Shown here one piece after another: positions 1 through 7,153 of a stretch of DNA of 9,468 nt (within the stretch, counting starts at the first letter, position 1; each line of letters opens with the position of its first letter). The stretch covers positions 5,197 to 14,664 of the forward strand of contig JALUEN010000099.1 of the NCBI GenBank assembly GCA_027052755.1. Reading direction: 5' to 3'. A program made the translations under genes and the position numbers. This DNA is from a bacterium. Lineage in GTDB: Bacteria; DRYD01; JALUEN01. The notes below the pieces were generated by a model, which was given only the letters and a program-made list of their open reading frames with translations, had not been told where the DNA came from and made no database searches.

Positions 1-1
1 G

Positions 2-142
2 AATATTCTCGTAGGTCATGAGGTAATAGTTCCCGTAACAGGTGGAGATCTAGACTTAGGTCCCTGGCAGGAGATATTCTACGGCGAGTGGGATGGCATG
101 AGACCTAAGAGACTGATCATAAAGGTCTTCGGTGTAAGCTAA
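2..142 (+). CDS. YjbQ/UPF0047 family protein, 3' end only
   Basis: The last 46 codons of a gene that enters from the left edge, ending with TAA. The peptide contains VIVPVTGGDLDLGPWQEIFY followed by GEWDGMRPKRLIIKVFG. This matches the typical C-terminus of the YjbQ/UPF0047 family, whose members end in a pattern like P-V-G-L-LG-WQ-IF-EFDG-R-R-V-V-G. Family members are small single-domain proteins of about 130-140 residues, so roughly two thirds is missing here. Some members have been reported to have weak thiamine-phosphate synthase activity, but the physiological role is unsettled. The stop lies 22 nt before the preferred trmB start, so cotranscription is likely. Family assignment is good from the C-terminal pattern; the function is not established. 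Confidence 0.8.
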   Translation, partial: NILVGHEVIVPVTGGDLDLGPWQEIFYGEWDGMRPKRLIIKVFGVS

Positions 143-153
143 CTAAAGAAAAC

Positions 154-160
154 AGGTGAT
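154..160 (+). promoter_or_regulatory. Ribosome binding site that decides the trmB start
   Basis: AGGTGAT matches the 3' part of the consensus AGGAGGTGAT and lies 4 nt before ATG at 165. The alternative in-frame GTG at 156 lies inside this ribosome binding site, so ATG 165 is the more likely start. Confidence 0.6.
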
Positions 161-164
161 ACCT

Positions 165-1181
165 ATGAGGAAGCTAGAGTTGAACGAGATCTTAAATTAC
201 CTAATTCCAACAGAATCATACCGTTTCCCTATGGATCTAAATGAGATCTTCAAAGATAACTTAAATGATAGGTTTCTCGGCTTAGAAATAGGGATAGGGA
301 ACGGTATCTTCCTAGTTGAGGTGGCTAGCAAGTTTCCTCAAAGGTTCTTCATAGGCGTGGAGAAATCACTTAGGTTCCTTAAAGATGCCATCAGGAGATT
401 GGGTAACGTCTCAGTTAACAACGTTAAGCTATTTAACTCATTTGGAGAGCTGGTGGTAAGGGATATACTCCCTAACAACTCAATAGATGAGGTTTACGTT
501 AACTTCCCTGATCCATGGCCTAAGAAAGCTCATGTAAAGAGAAGGCTCTTGAACCGCAGGTTCCTCAGGGTCCTCTCAAGGAGAGGGAAGCTTGGCTTAA
601 AACTTTGGCTACTTACCGACCACCACAAGTACAGGGATTGGGTCCTGGACGAGGTTCCCAAGGAGCTGTATAAAGCTCACTGGGGTGTAGGAATCCCTCA
701 GTGGGTACCTCAGACCAAGTATATGAGGAAGTGGTTATCGGAAGGAAAGGAGATATATCACGTTATCCTAGAGCTCAGGAAACGAGACGAGGATCAGTCA
801 TTAGACGAGAGGCTTAGGAGGGTTAGAGATATGATACAGGTGAAGTTTATCGGGGATAATCCTGTAGAGAAGTTCTCCTCAATGAAGGGGTTTACAACCA
901 AGCTCACCGACTCCTCAGGGAGAACCAGAGCTATACTGAAGATCTTAGACACCATCTCAGAAGAGGACAGATCTTGGCTAGAGTGCCTAATCATAGAGGT
1001 AACTGAGCTTTACAACCTAGAGCAGAGGATACTACTGAAGCTATCAAGGGATCCTAAGGGATACTGGTGGCTGAGAAGTGAGTCGCTAGGACAAGTGATA
1101 CTAACCCCTAATGCCCTCAAACTTGTAGAGAAACTCCTAGAGGAGCTCAACCCCTCTGAGGTAGCTTACTCAAACCTATAG
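165..1181 (+). CDS. trmB: tRNA (guanine-N7-)-methyltransferase with C-terminal extension
   Basis: Predicted to methylate N7 of G46 in the tRNA variable loop, using S-adenosylmethionine. Counted from ATG 165 the protein has 338 residues. The SAM-binding motif EIGIGNG is at 41-47 and the acidic GVEKS at 64-68. The TrmB signature NFPDPWPKKAHVKRR is at 113-127, followed by TD at 151-152 and the T-K-Y-x-x-K-W-L-x-x-G-K-x-I-Y block at 184-198. This core resembles the usual 200-240-residue enzyme. Residues from about 210 to 338 form an extra domain rich in Lys, Arg, Glu and Leu, of the kind present in long-form TrmB of Aquifex and Thermotoga (established knowledge). A role for it in tRNA binding or thermal stability is inference. 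A GTG at 156 would add three residues, but it lies within the ribosome binding site. The gene sits between the YjbQ-type gene and the ureohydrolase in an apparent operon. Confidence 0.93.
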   Translation: MRKLELNEILNYLIPTESYRFPMDLNEIFKDNLNDRFLGLEIGIGNGIFLVEVASKFPQRFFIGVEKSLRFLKDAIRRLGNVSVNNVKLFNSFGELVVRDILPNNSIDEVYVNFPDPWPKKAHVKRRLLNRRFLRVLSRRGKLGLKLWLLTDHHKYRDWVLDEVPKELYKAHWGVGIPQWVPQTKYMRKWLSEGKEIYHVILELRKRDEDQSLDERLRRVRDMIQVKFIGDNPVEKFSSMKGFTTKLTDSSGRTRAILKILDTISEEDRSWLECLIIEVTELYNLEQRILLKLSRDPKGYWWLRSESLGQVILTPNALKLVEKLLEELNPSEVAYSNL

Positions 1182-1188
1182 TCCGCTG

Positions 1189-1197
1189 AAAGGAGTG
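1189..1197 (+). promoter_or_regulatory. Ribosome binding site overlapping the annotated ureohydrolase start
   Basis: AAAGGAGTG is a strong Shine-Dalgarno sequence, but its last bases are the only in-frame GTG (1195). The spacing to that GTG is therefore zero. The codon at the ideal distance (8 nt after AGGAG) is ATT at 1204, and the next standard start is TTG at 1219, 23 nt away. The true start is unresolved. Confidence 0.45.
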
Positions 1198-2130
1198 ATT
1201 AGAATTAATCTCACCTATTTGAGGGATAACTTCCTAAGAGATGGTGCGCCATTTCTAGAGTTCGCCAAGAACAGCTATCAGGAGCTATCACCTGATAAGC
1301 TAGAGCTAGCAGATCTCCTAATCATAGGGTTTCCGTGGAGTGGTCTAAGCTCATCAAGACTTGGAGCTTTCAAAGCTCCCAAAAGCATAAGGACCTACTC
1401 AGATCTAATAGAGAGCTTCTCAGAGCTAGCGGAAATAGATTTAGGAGAGGACCCTCACGCAAGTAAATGGCTTGATCTAGGGGATTTGAGCGTTAAACTG
1501 TGGTGGTCAGGGTATAAACTATCTTTAAAGGCCCCTAACCTCCTTAAAGAATTAGCTAAATGGGCTTTTGAGAAGGGGAAAGTTCTTGGAATCATAGGTG
1601 GAGATCACTTCATCACCTATCCAGTGGTGAAAACGTTCTGGGATTTAGGAGTTAGGTTCTCAGTCATTCACCTAGACGCACATTATGATTTACATGATGA
1701 GTTTGAGAGAGATAGATTTTGCTACGCGACTGTCATGAGGAGGGTATCGGAGCTAGGTATTTCAATATATCAGATAGGTCAGAGAACTAGAGTTAAGGAG
1801 GAGATAATTTTCAGGGAAGAGACAGATCTCGTTAAGGACCTACCCTCTTCACTGCCTCCCCTAGATCACGTTTACCTGTCAATAGACTTAGATATTTTAG
1901 ATCCCTCTATTATCCCTGCTGTTACAAACCCTGTCGGGGCTGGGTGGACCTTGAAGGAGCTGTACAGTTTTCTCAAGGGACTTTTCAAGGGTTTTAGAGA
2001 GAGAAAGGTGAAGCTCATAGGCTTTGACGTTGTGGAGCTTAACCCAGCGTTTGATCTTGATGGGCGATCCTCCACGCTGGCTTCAGAGGTACTAAGGGAG
2101 GTTATAGGCTTAGCGCTATCCCTTATGTAG
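1195..2130 (+). CDS. Arginase/agmatinase family ureohydrolase with altered active site
   Basis: A 311-residue member of the dinuclear-manganese ureohydrolase family (arginase, agmatinase, formimidoylglutamase), close to the usual 290-320. Visible metal-ligand motifs are GGDH (135-138), DAHYD (161-165) and SIDLDILDP (229-237, with D231 and D233). The GFDVVELNP block supplies Glu281, which corresponds to the substrate-guanidinium Glu of arginases. The family normally has a His in a block such as S-H-A/G-T some 12-13 residues after DAHxD, equivalent to His141 of human arginase I. Here the segment is FCYATVMRR, with Tyr177 at that place. Metal binding is therefore expected, but substrate or rate may differ. 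Agmatinase in polyamine synthesis is the simplest guess, but I cannot separate the subfamilies by eye. The gene begins 13 nt after trmB. The GTG start overlaps its own ribosome binding site, so the true start may be slightly downstream. Confidence 0.85.
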   Translation: MIRINLTYLRDNFLRDGAPFLEFAKNSYQELSPDKLELADLLIIGFPWSGLSSSRLGAFKAPKSIRTYSDLIESFSELAEIDLGEDPHASKWLDLGDLSVKLWWSGYKLSLKAPNLLKELAKWAFEKGKVLGIIGGDHFITYPVVKTFWDLGVRFSVIHLDAHYDLHDEFERDRFCYATVMRRVSELGISIYQIGQRTRVKEEIIFREETDLVKDLPSSLPPLDHVYLSIDLDILDPSIIPAVTNPVGAGWTLKELYSFLKGLFKGFRERKVKLIGFDVVELNPAFDLDGRSSTLASEVLREVIGLALSLM

Positions 2131-2141
2131 AGCTATCAGTT

Positions 2142-2156
2142 TCAGAGAGGCTCTGA
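2142..2156 (+). terminator. Small hairpin after the ureohydrolase gene
   Basis: TCAGAG-AGG-CTCTGA is a perfect 6-bp stem with a 3-nt loop, 11 nt after the stop codon. No U tract follows, so it is not a typical intrinsic terminator. It could be a weak terminator or an mRNA 3'-end stabiliser separating the upstream operon from pilT. Confidence 0.3.
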
Positions 2157-2211
2157 GAACTAATAGTAGAATATGTTTAGTGATTTCAAGGAGAGGCGGA
2201 GGTGAAGGTTA

Positions 2212-3288
2212 ATGGCAGAGGTGAAGTCGCCTATAGAGATACTCCTGAGGATGATGGTGGAGAAAGGTGCCTCTGACCTACACATCAAGGCGGGAAGCCC
2301 ACCTATGCTTAGGATAGATGGTGAGCTAGAACCTGCTGTATCACAAGTCTTTCCACCAAACGTGATAAGGAAGATGATAGAGTCAATGCTAACCGAACAA
2401 CAGAAAGCTAAACTGATAGCTGAGAGGGAGCTGGACTTCGCCTACTCAGTACCTGGGCTAGCTAGGTTTAGGTGTAACGCTTATTTTCAGAGGGGATCCT
2501 GGGCTATCGCGATAAGGATAATCCCATCAAGGCCTTATACCATAGATGAGCTAGGTTTACCTGATGTCTTCAAATGGCTAGCTATGAGGCCAAGGGGATT
2601 GATAATAGTTACAGGTCCTACAGGATCAGGGAAATCCACTACGCTAGCTGCTATGGTTGACTATATTAACTCAAATAAGAAGTGTCACATCATAACTATT
2701 GAGGACCCAATAGAGTTCCTACATAAGGATAAGCTGAGCATAGTCTCACAGAGGGAAGTAGGGTCTGATACCTTCTCCTTCGCCTCCGCCTTGAGGCATG
2801 CCTTGAGGCAAGACCCTGATGTGATAATGTTAGGAGAGATGAGAGACCTTGAGACCACACAAACCGCTATAACAGCAGCTGAGACAGGCCACCTGGTGCT
2901 AGCTACCTTACACACCTCAGGAGCAGCTAACGCTATAGACAGAATAATAGATATCTTCCCCCCTCACCAGCAACAACAGGTTAGGGTTCAGCTATCCATG
3001 ATACTAGAGGCTGTCATATACCAAACCCTAATTCCAAGGGCAAGCGGCCCCGGTAGAGTGCTAGCTATGGAGGTAATGTTAGGTACACCAGCCGTACGAC
3101 ACCTAATCCGTGAAGGTAAAACTCACATGCTACCTAATGTCCTACAGTCCTCAGCAGAGGAAGGGATGATCTCACTGGATCAGTCATTAGCCAACCTGTA
3201 CCTCAGCGGTGAGATAAGTTACGAGGATGCCATCATGAGATCCATGAACCCAGAGGAGTTCATGAGATTAGTGGGTAGAGAGGAATAA
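2212..3288 (+). CDS. pilT: Type IV pilus retraction ATPase PilT
   Basis: Cytoplasmic hexameric ATPase that depolymerises type IV pili and so drives twitching motility, DNA uptake or surface sensing. The protein has 358 residues, near the usual 340-370. The N-terminal PAS-like domain shows the family opening GASDLHIKAGSPPMLRIDGE (19-38). The Walker A motif GPTGSGKST is at 135-143, the Asp box ITIEDPIEF at 161-169, Walker B plus the PilT-specific GEMRD at 203-212, and the His box TGHLVLATLHTSGA at 225-238. The GEMRD motif and the C-terminal AVRHLIREGK region (294-303) favour PilT over PilB or GspE. ATG 2212 follows GGAGGTGA (2198-2205) at 7 nt. No other pilus gene is in the window. A TAGAAT sequence at 2167-2172 could be a -10 element, but I see no convincing -35. 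Confidence 0.96.
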   Translation: MAEVKSPIEILLRMMVEKGASDLHIKAGSPPMLRIDGELEPAVSQVFPPNVIRKMIESMLTEQQKAKLIAERELDFAYSVPGLARFRCNAYFQRGSWAIAIRIIPSRPYTIDELGLPDVFKWLAMRPRGLIIVTGPTGSGKSTTLAAMVDYINSNKKCHIITIEDPIEFLHKDKLSIVSQREVGSDTFSFASALRHALRQDPDVIMLGEMRDLETTQTAITAAETGHLVLATLHTSGAANAIDRIIDIFPPHQQQQVRVQLSMILEAVIYQTLIPRASGPGRVLAMEVMLGTPAVRHLIREGKTHMLPNVLQSSAEEGMISLDQSLANLYLSGEISYEDAIMRSMNPEEFMRLVGREE

Positions 3289-3308
3289 CCTGAGCCTTGA
3301 TTCAAATC

Positions 3309-5081
3309 ATGGTTTTTAAGTGGGCTATACTAGGTTTCACGATCTCGCTCCTAATAGTTAGTCTTTACCTTGAGCTATTTCATCCAGCGGTGAGCTTTTT
3401 CTTAGCGATCTCTCTACTCGTGCTCACCGGAATCTTGGCGCCATCTGAAGCGCTAAAAGGTTTCTCCAATGAGACAATCTTAGCCTTAGCACTATTGCTA
3501 GGGATAAGCTTAGCGATCAAGAAGAGCACTTTGCTTAAGATAGGTTTCAGCAGACTCACTGAACGAGCGAGGACATTAAAGGACTTTCTCCTGAGGATGA
3601 TGCTTATATCCTCTATAACCTCTGCTTTCCTCAATAACACAGCGGTCGTAACTACTCTCCTTCCACTAGCCTATCAATGGGCTAATAAGTACAAGAAACC
3701 TATCTCAAAGCTACTCATACCTTTATCGTTCAGCGCTATCCTTGGTGGAACCATGACCTTGATAGGCACATCAACTAACCTAGTGCTAAACGCCCTCCTT
3801 GTAGAGAGAGGGCTAAAGCCTTTATCTATTTTCAGCTTCACACCAGTTGGTATCGCCTTAGTAATAGTTGGAACACTCTATCTCCTGTTTATCGGTGAGA
3901 GGTTACTTCCTGATCGCTTCCCACCTATAGAGAGTTTCAGGAAGGAGAGAAGAGAATATCTGATAGAGTTAAGAGTGGAAAGTGATTCTCCACTTCTGAA
4001 CAAGAAGGTCGGCGAGATACCACTTAGAAATCTAAGAGGGCTTTATCTAGTGGAGATAATAAGGGGAAGCAGAGTGATAGCTCCCGTCAGCCCAGATGAG
4101 GTCATTCAGGATGATGATAGGCTGATATTCGTAGGAGATACCTCAACGATCAGCGATCTCCTCAACACTGAGTTCAAGCTCTCCTTAGTGGGGAAAGATG
4201 ACGAGGATTTTCTCAGAGCGCTGGAAGAGTATGAACTAGTGGAAGCGGTAGTTACACCTAACTCACCATTAGTTAACAAGAAGGTAAGGGAGTCCAACTT
4301 CAGAGCTAGATATGATGCAGCGATCTTAGCTGTCCACAGGAATGGTGAACCCCTAAGGGGTAAGATAGGTGAGGTCAGGCTGAAAGCTGGTGATCTACTC
4401 CTGATAATCACAGGAAGTGATTTCTGGAAGCGATTAGAGGACATAACGGACCTGTACATAGTAGAGAGAGTTACCAACCTGTATAACTGGGACATACTAA
4501 AAGATCTAGTTGTGCTCCTGAGCTTTGTCCTGGTGATCATCTTATCCGCTTTTAAGGTAATCCCATTTGTCATAGGGTTATTTCTCCTGGTCTCCTTTTA
4601 TGCCATTATCAGGGTCCTAAAGTACTCAGAGATACGGCGTGATCTAGATCTAGGAGTGATTGTCATAGCAGCGCTCTCCATAGGTTTAGGTGAGGCTATG
4701 CTGAAGACAGGACTAGCTGAGAAGATAGCTGAGCAAATAGTAGCTTACGCTCAACCGCTAGGGCTTCTGCCACTTATGGCTAGCATATACCTGATAACCA
4801 GCTCTTTGGCTCAGGTGATAAATAACGTAGCTGCCGTATCAATAATGCTACCGGTAAGCCTCAAGGTGGCATCAATCGGTGGATATCCGTTAAAGCCTTT
4901 CGCGCTCCTCACCGCTTACGCATCCGCGGGAAGCTTCCTCACACCTGTAGCTTACCAGACAAACCTAATTGTGTACTCATTAGGTGGCTATAAGTTCAAG
5001 GATTTCTTGAAAATAGGCTTCCCGCTATTATTAATTTACATGCTCACCTGCTTGCTAGCTATATACCTCATCTACTTTTAG
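3309..5081 (+). CDS. SLC13/DASS-family anion permease with two RCK_C (TrkA-C) domains, candidate sulfate transporter
   Basis: Integral membrane secondary transporter of 590 residues from ATG 3309. An in-frame TTG at 3297 would add four residues, and neither start has a clear ribosome binding site, so translation may be coupled to pilT, which ends 20 nt upstream. Counting from the TTG, residues 5-205 are mainly hydrophobic helices. They include the first repeat, with LNNTAVVTTLLPLA (112-125) and a GGTMTLIGTSTNLV block (150-163). Two soluble RCK_C domains follow at about 220-290 and 308-383. A second membrane half from about 400 contains INNVAAVSIMLPVS (508-521) and the YQTNLIVYSLGGYKF block (553-567). 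This architecture is shared with the bacterial and algal SLC13 permeases that include SAC1-like sulfate transporters. Sulfate as substrate is inferred from the cysC and sat genes downstream; another divalent anion is possible. Confidence 0.85.
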   Translation: MVFKWAILGFTISLLIVSLYLELFHPAVSFFLAISLLVLTGILAPSEALKGFSNETILALALLLGISLAIKKSTLLKIGFSRLTERARTLKDFLLRMMLISSITSAFLNNTAVVTTLLPLAYQWANKYKKPISKLLIPLSFSAILGGTMTLIGTSTNLVLNALLVERGLKPLSIFSFTPVGIALVIVGTLYLLFIGERLLPDRFPPIESFRKERREYLIELRVESDSPLLNKKVGEIPLRNLRGLYLVEIIRGSRVIAPVSPDEVIQDDDRLIFVGDTSTISDLLNTEFKLSLVGKDDEDFLRALEEYELVEAVVTPNSPLVNKKVRESNFRARYDAAILAVHRNGEPLRGKIGEVRLKAGDLLLIITGSDFWKRLEDITDLYIVERVTNLYNWDILKDLVVLLSFVLVIILSAFKVIPFVIGLFLLVSFYAIIRVLKYSEIRRDLDLGVIVIAALSIGLGEAMLKTGLAEKIAEQIVAYAQPLGLLPLMASIYLITSSLAQVINNVAAVSIMLPVSLKVASIGGYPLKPFALLTAYASAGSFLTPVAYQTNLIVYSLGGYKFKDFLKIGFPLLLIYMLTCLLAIYLIYF

Positions 5082-5111
5082 AGGAGCCTAGGCAGGAAAA
5101 GATCCCTAGTA

Positions 5112-5138
5112 AGTTAAGAATAATATGAAAGCTTAACT
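5112..5138. repeat. Inverted repeat upstream of cysC (7-bp arms)
   Basis: AGTTAAG (5112-5118) and CTTAACT (5132-5138) are perfect inverted arms around a 13-nt AT-rich centre that contains TAATAT (5121-5126), a possible -10-like sequence. No T tract follows, so an operator or mRNA hairpin is more plausible than a terminator. No good -35 was seen. Confidence 0.35.
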
Positions 5139-5148
5139 CCTGAGATCC

Positions 5149-5172
5149 AAGATTATGACCTAGGATTATCTT
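5149..5172. promoter_or_regulatory. Imperfect inverted repeat abutting the cysC ribosome binding site
   Basis: AAGATTAT (5149-5156) and ATTATCTT (5165-5172) pair with one mismatch across an 8-nt centre. The right arm ends exactly where AAGGAGG (5173-5179), the cysC Shine-Dalgarno, begins. It could be a protein operator or an RNA hairpin affecting translation of the sulfate-activation genes. It has not been matched to a known regulator site. Confidence 0.3.
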
Positions 5173-5186
5173 AAGGAGGGGGAGCC

Positions 5187-5801
5187 ATGTCTAAGGTAAG
5201 CGAGGAGAAAATCCTTGTCCCTTACAAAGGTAGGATAACGAAGAGAGAGCGACAGAGAATTAAGGGGCATAAATCAGCTATCTTGTGGTTTACTGGTCTC
5301 CCGTCTAGCGGGAAATCCACCATAGCACATAAACTAGAAGAGGAGCTTAACAAAAGGGGTATCCACACCTACGTTTTAGATGGGGATAACGTAAGACGAG
5401 GGCTTAACAGCGATTTAGGTTTCTCACCAGAGGACCGAAGGGAGAACATAAGGCGCATAGGCGAGGTAGCTAAACTATTCGTTGACGCAGGACTAATAGT
5501 TATGGCGGCATTTATATCACCATATAGGGAGAGCAGGAGGTTTGTGAGGAACCTTGTTGAGCCTGGTGAGTTCATAGAGATCTACGTCAAGTGCCCCTTA
5601 GAGGTATGTGAAGCGAGAGACGTAAAGGGGCTTTATAAGAAGGCTAGGAGAGGAGAAATCAAGGACTTCACAGGGATCTCCGCCCCTTACGAGGAGCCGG
5701 AGAACCCAGAGATAGTAGTAGAGACGGATAAGGAGAGCGTAGAGGAATCCGTTAAAAAGATACTTAACTACTTAGAAGAACATGGTTACCTGAGAATTTG
5801 A
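5187..5801 (+). CDS. cysC: Adenylylsulfate (APS) kinase
   Basis: Phosphorylates APS with ATP to give PAPS, the activated sulfate used for assimilation or sulfation. The protein has 204 residues, normal for a stand-alone APS kinase. The P-loop GLPSSGKST is at 37-45 and the family block [16 protein letters not shown] at 65-80, followed by R-R-E-N-I-R-R. FISPYRE at 109-115 includes Ser111, matching the conserved Ser of the family. KGLYKKAR (147-154) and FTGISAPYE (161-169) complete the APS-binding lid. All expected catalytic motifs are present, unlike the degenerate kinase domains of some fusion proteins. ATG 5187 has an excellent AAGGAGG site 7 nt upstream. The sat gene follows 27 nt (18 nt to its alternative GTG) downstream, so the pair forms a sulfate-activation operon. 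In Aquifex these activities are fused in one protein; here they are separate. Confidence 0.96.
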   Translation: MSKVSEEKILVPYKGRITKRERQRIKGHKSAILWFTGLPSSGKSTIAHKLEEELNKRGIHTYVLDGDNVRRGLNSDLGFSPEDRRENIRRIGEVAKLFVDAGLIVMAAFISPYRESRRFVRNLVEPGEFIEIYVKCPLEVCEARDVKGLYKKARRGEIKDFTGISAPYEEPENPEIVVETDKESVEESVKKILNYLEEHGYLRI

Positions 5802-5816
5802 CATAAGGTTCACTCA

Positions 5817-5823
5817 GAGGTGA
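5817..5823 (+). promoter_or_regulatory. Ribosome binding site that decides the sat start
   Basis: GAGGTGA lies 5 nt before ATG at 5829. The upstream in-frame GTG at 5820 falls inside this site, as at trmB, so ATG 5829 is preferred. Confidence 0.6.
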
Positions 5824-5828
5824 GGAAG

Positions 5829-7049
5829 ATGACAATTCTTCAGAGGAGTTTAAACGAAGGTTCTCAGAGCTTTCAGGACTACCCTATTCGCCCCCATGGA
5901 GGTGTCCTGATCCAGAAGGTACCATCAGGAGAGGAACGTCTTGAACTATTTAGGAAAGCAGAGACCCTTAAGAAGCTCCCTATCTCAAGCAGATATGCCT
6001 CTCACCTAGAGATGATAGCTATCGGCGGTTACTCCCCACTAAAGGGGTTCATGACCAGAGAGGAAGCGTTAGGTGTTATAAGGTACATGCATCTTCCAGG
6101 AAAAGTACTTTGGAGCATCCCTATCCTGCTCCCATATAAGACTGAATATAAAACTGACCTATCCTTGAAGATAGGTGAGGAGATTGCTCTAGTAAGTGAA
6201 AGCGGTGGGATCCTAGGGATAATGCTAGTAGAAGACATCTTTGATCTAAACTTAGATGAGTACCTCTTTCAGGTTTTCAAGACAAAAGATGAGGCTCATC
6301 CTGGTGTCAAGAGAGTTCTAATGGATGGCAACGTTTTCATAGGGGGCGAGGTAATAGCACTGTTAAACAGACCTAAGAGAAATGGTATATCAGAGGTTTA
6401 CTTCCAAGATCCCATAGAGGTGAGGAAGAGATTTATATCCAAGGGCTGGAGGACAATCGTTGCCTTTCAGACCAGGAACCCGATCCACAGGGCGCATGAG
6501 TACCTGATAAAATCAGCCTTAGAGTGGGCAGATGGAGCCTTCATTCACCCCTTGGTAGGAGAGACAAAACCTGACGATGTTCCCCCAGATGTTAGGATGA
6601 GATGCTATGAGGTACTGATTGAGAACTACTTCAACAAGGACAGGGTGCACTTAAGCGTCCTACCAGCTCCAATGCACTACGCAGGTCCCAGGGAAGCAGT
6701 TCACCACATGATAATGAGGAAGAACTACGGGGCAACCCACATGATAATAGGTAGGGATCACGCTGGTGTAGGGAATTACTACGGCACTTACGAGGCTCAG
6801 GAGTTTGTTGAGGAGTTTAAAGATGAGCTGGAGATACAACCTGTGAAGTTTGAGCACGCTTTCTACTGTAAGAAGTGTGAGGGGATGGCCACATCAAAGA
6901 CATGTCCTCATGGGAAAGAGCACCACGTGTACCTTAGTGGTACCAAGGTAAGGGAGATGCTGAAGCGCGGTGAGAGACCTCCTAAGGAGTTCTCCCGACC
7001 AGAAGTGGTAGAGGTACTCCTAAGCTGGTACACCTCTAATAGGTCCTAA
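5829..7049 (+). CDS. sat: Sulfate adenylyltransferase (ATP sulfurylase)
   Basis: Makes APS and pyrophosphate from ATP and sulfate. It is the step before the APS kinase encoded just upstream. The protein has 406 residues from ATG 5829, typical of the homomeric bacterial enzyme. The N-terminal PUA-like domain begins with PHGGVL and contains SSRYASHLEMIAIGGYSPLKGFM (53-75). The nucleotidyltransferase motif QTRNPIHRAHE at 214-224 and GRDHAGVG at 308-315 form the ATP and sulfate site. C347, C350, C359 and a nearby His (361 or 365) resemble the zinc site reported in thermophilic ATP sulfurylases. GTKVREML at 371-378 is the usual C-terminal block, and there is no fused kinase domain. Pairing with cysC suggests assimilation or PAPS production rather than dissimilatory sulfate metabolism, but the same enzyme type serves both. 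The gene runs toward the sugar transferase gene on the other strand, with 104 nt between stop codons and no clear terminator hairpin. Confidence 0.97.
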   Translation: MTILQRSLNEGSQSFQDYPIRPHGGVLIQKVPSGEERLELFRKAETLKKLPISSRYASHLEMIAIGGYSPLKGFMTREEALGVIRYMHLPGKVLWSIPILLPYKTEYKTDLSLKIGEEIALVSESGGILGIMLVEDIFDLNLDEYLFQVFKTKDEAHPGVKRVLMDGNVFIGGEVIALLNRPKRNGISEVYFQDPIEVRKRFISKGWRTIVAFQTRNPIHRAHEYLIKSALEWADGAFIHPLVGETKPDDVPPDVRMRCYEVLIENYFNKDRVHLSVLPAPMHYAGPREAVHHMIMRKNYGATHMIIGRDHAGVGNYYGTYEAQEFVEEFKDELEIQPVKFEHAFYCKKCEGMATSKTCPHGKEHHVYLSGTKVREMLKRGERPPKEFSRPEVVEVLLSWYTSNRS

Positions 7050-7153
7050 ACTCTCCTCAATCACTTAGGGAGCTTAGATGAGAAAGTAAGGAAGTTTAAG
7101 CGCACCACCCTTTACCTTCAGCCTATCTATCAATTACCGAGCGCTCTTTGCAA

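Noticed and set aside
4106..4573. 155-codon open frame on the minus strand
   Set aside because: It is fully antisense to the well-supported SLC13 permease, has a serine-rich composition typical of a reverse-frame shadow, and has no ribosome binding site or recognisable motif.
5088..5109. CTAGG...CCTAG as a terminator after the permease
   Set aside because: Only a 5-bp stem with a 12-nt loop and no T tract, and CTAG-containing words are common throughout this window.
7050..7153. Bidirectional terminator between convergent sat and sugar transferase genes
   Set aside because: GAGCGCTC at 7139-7146 is a self-palindrome with no loop, and no stem followed by T residues was found on either strand.
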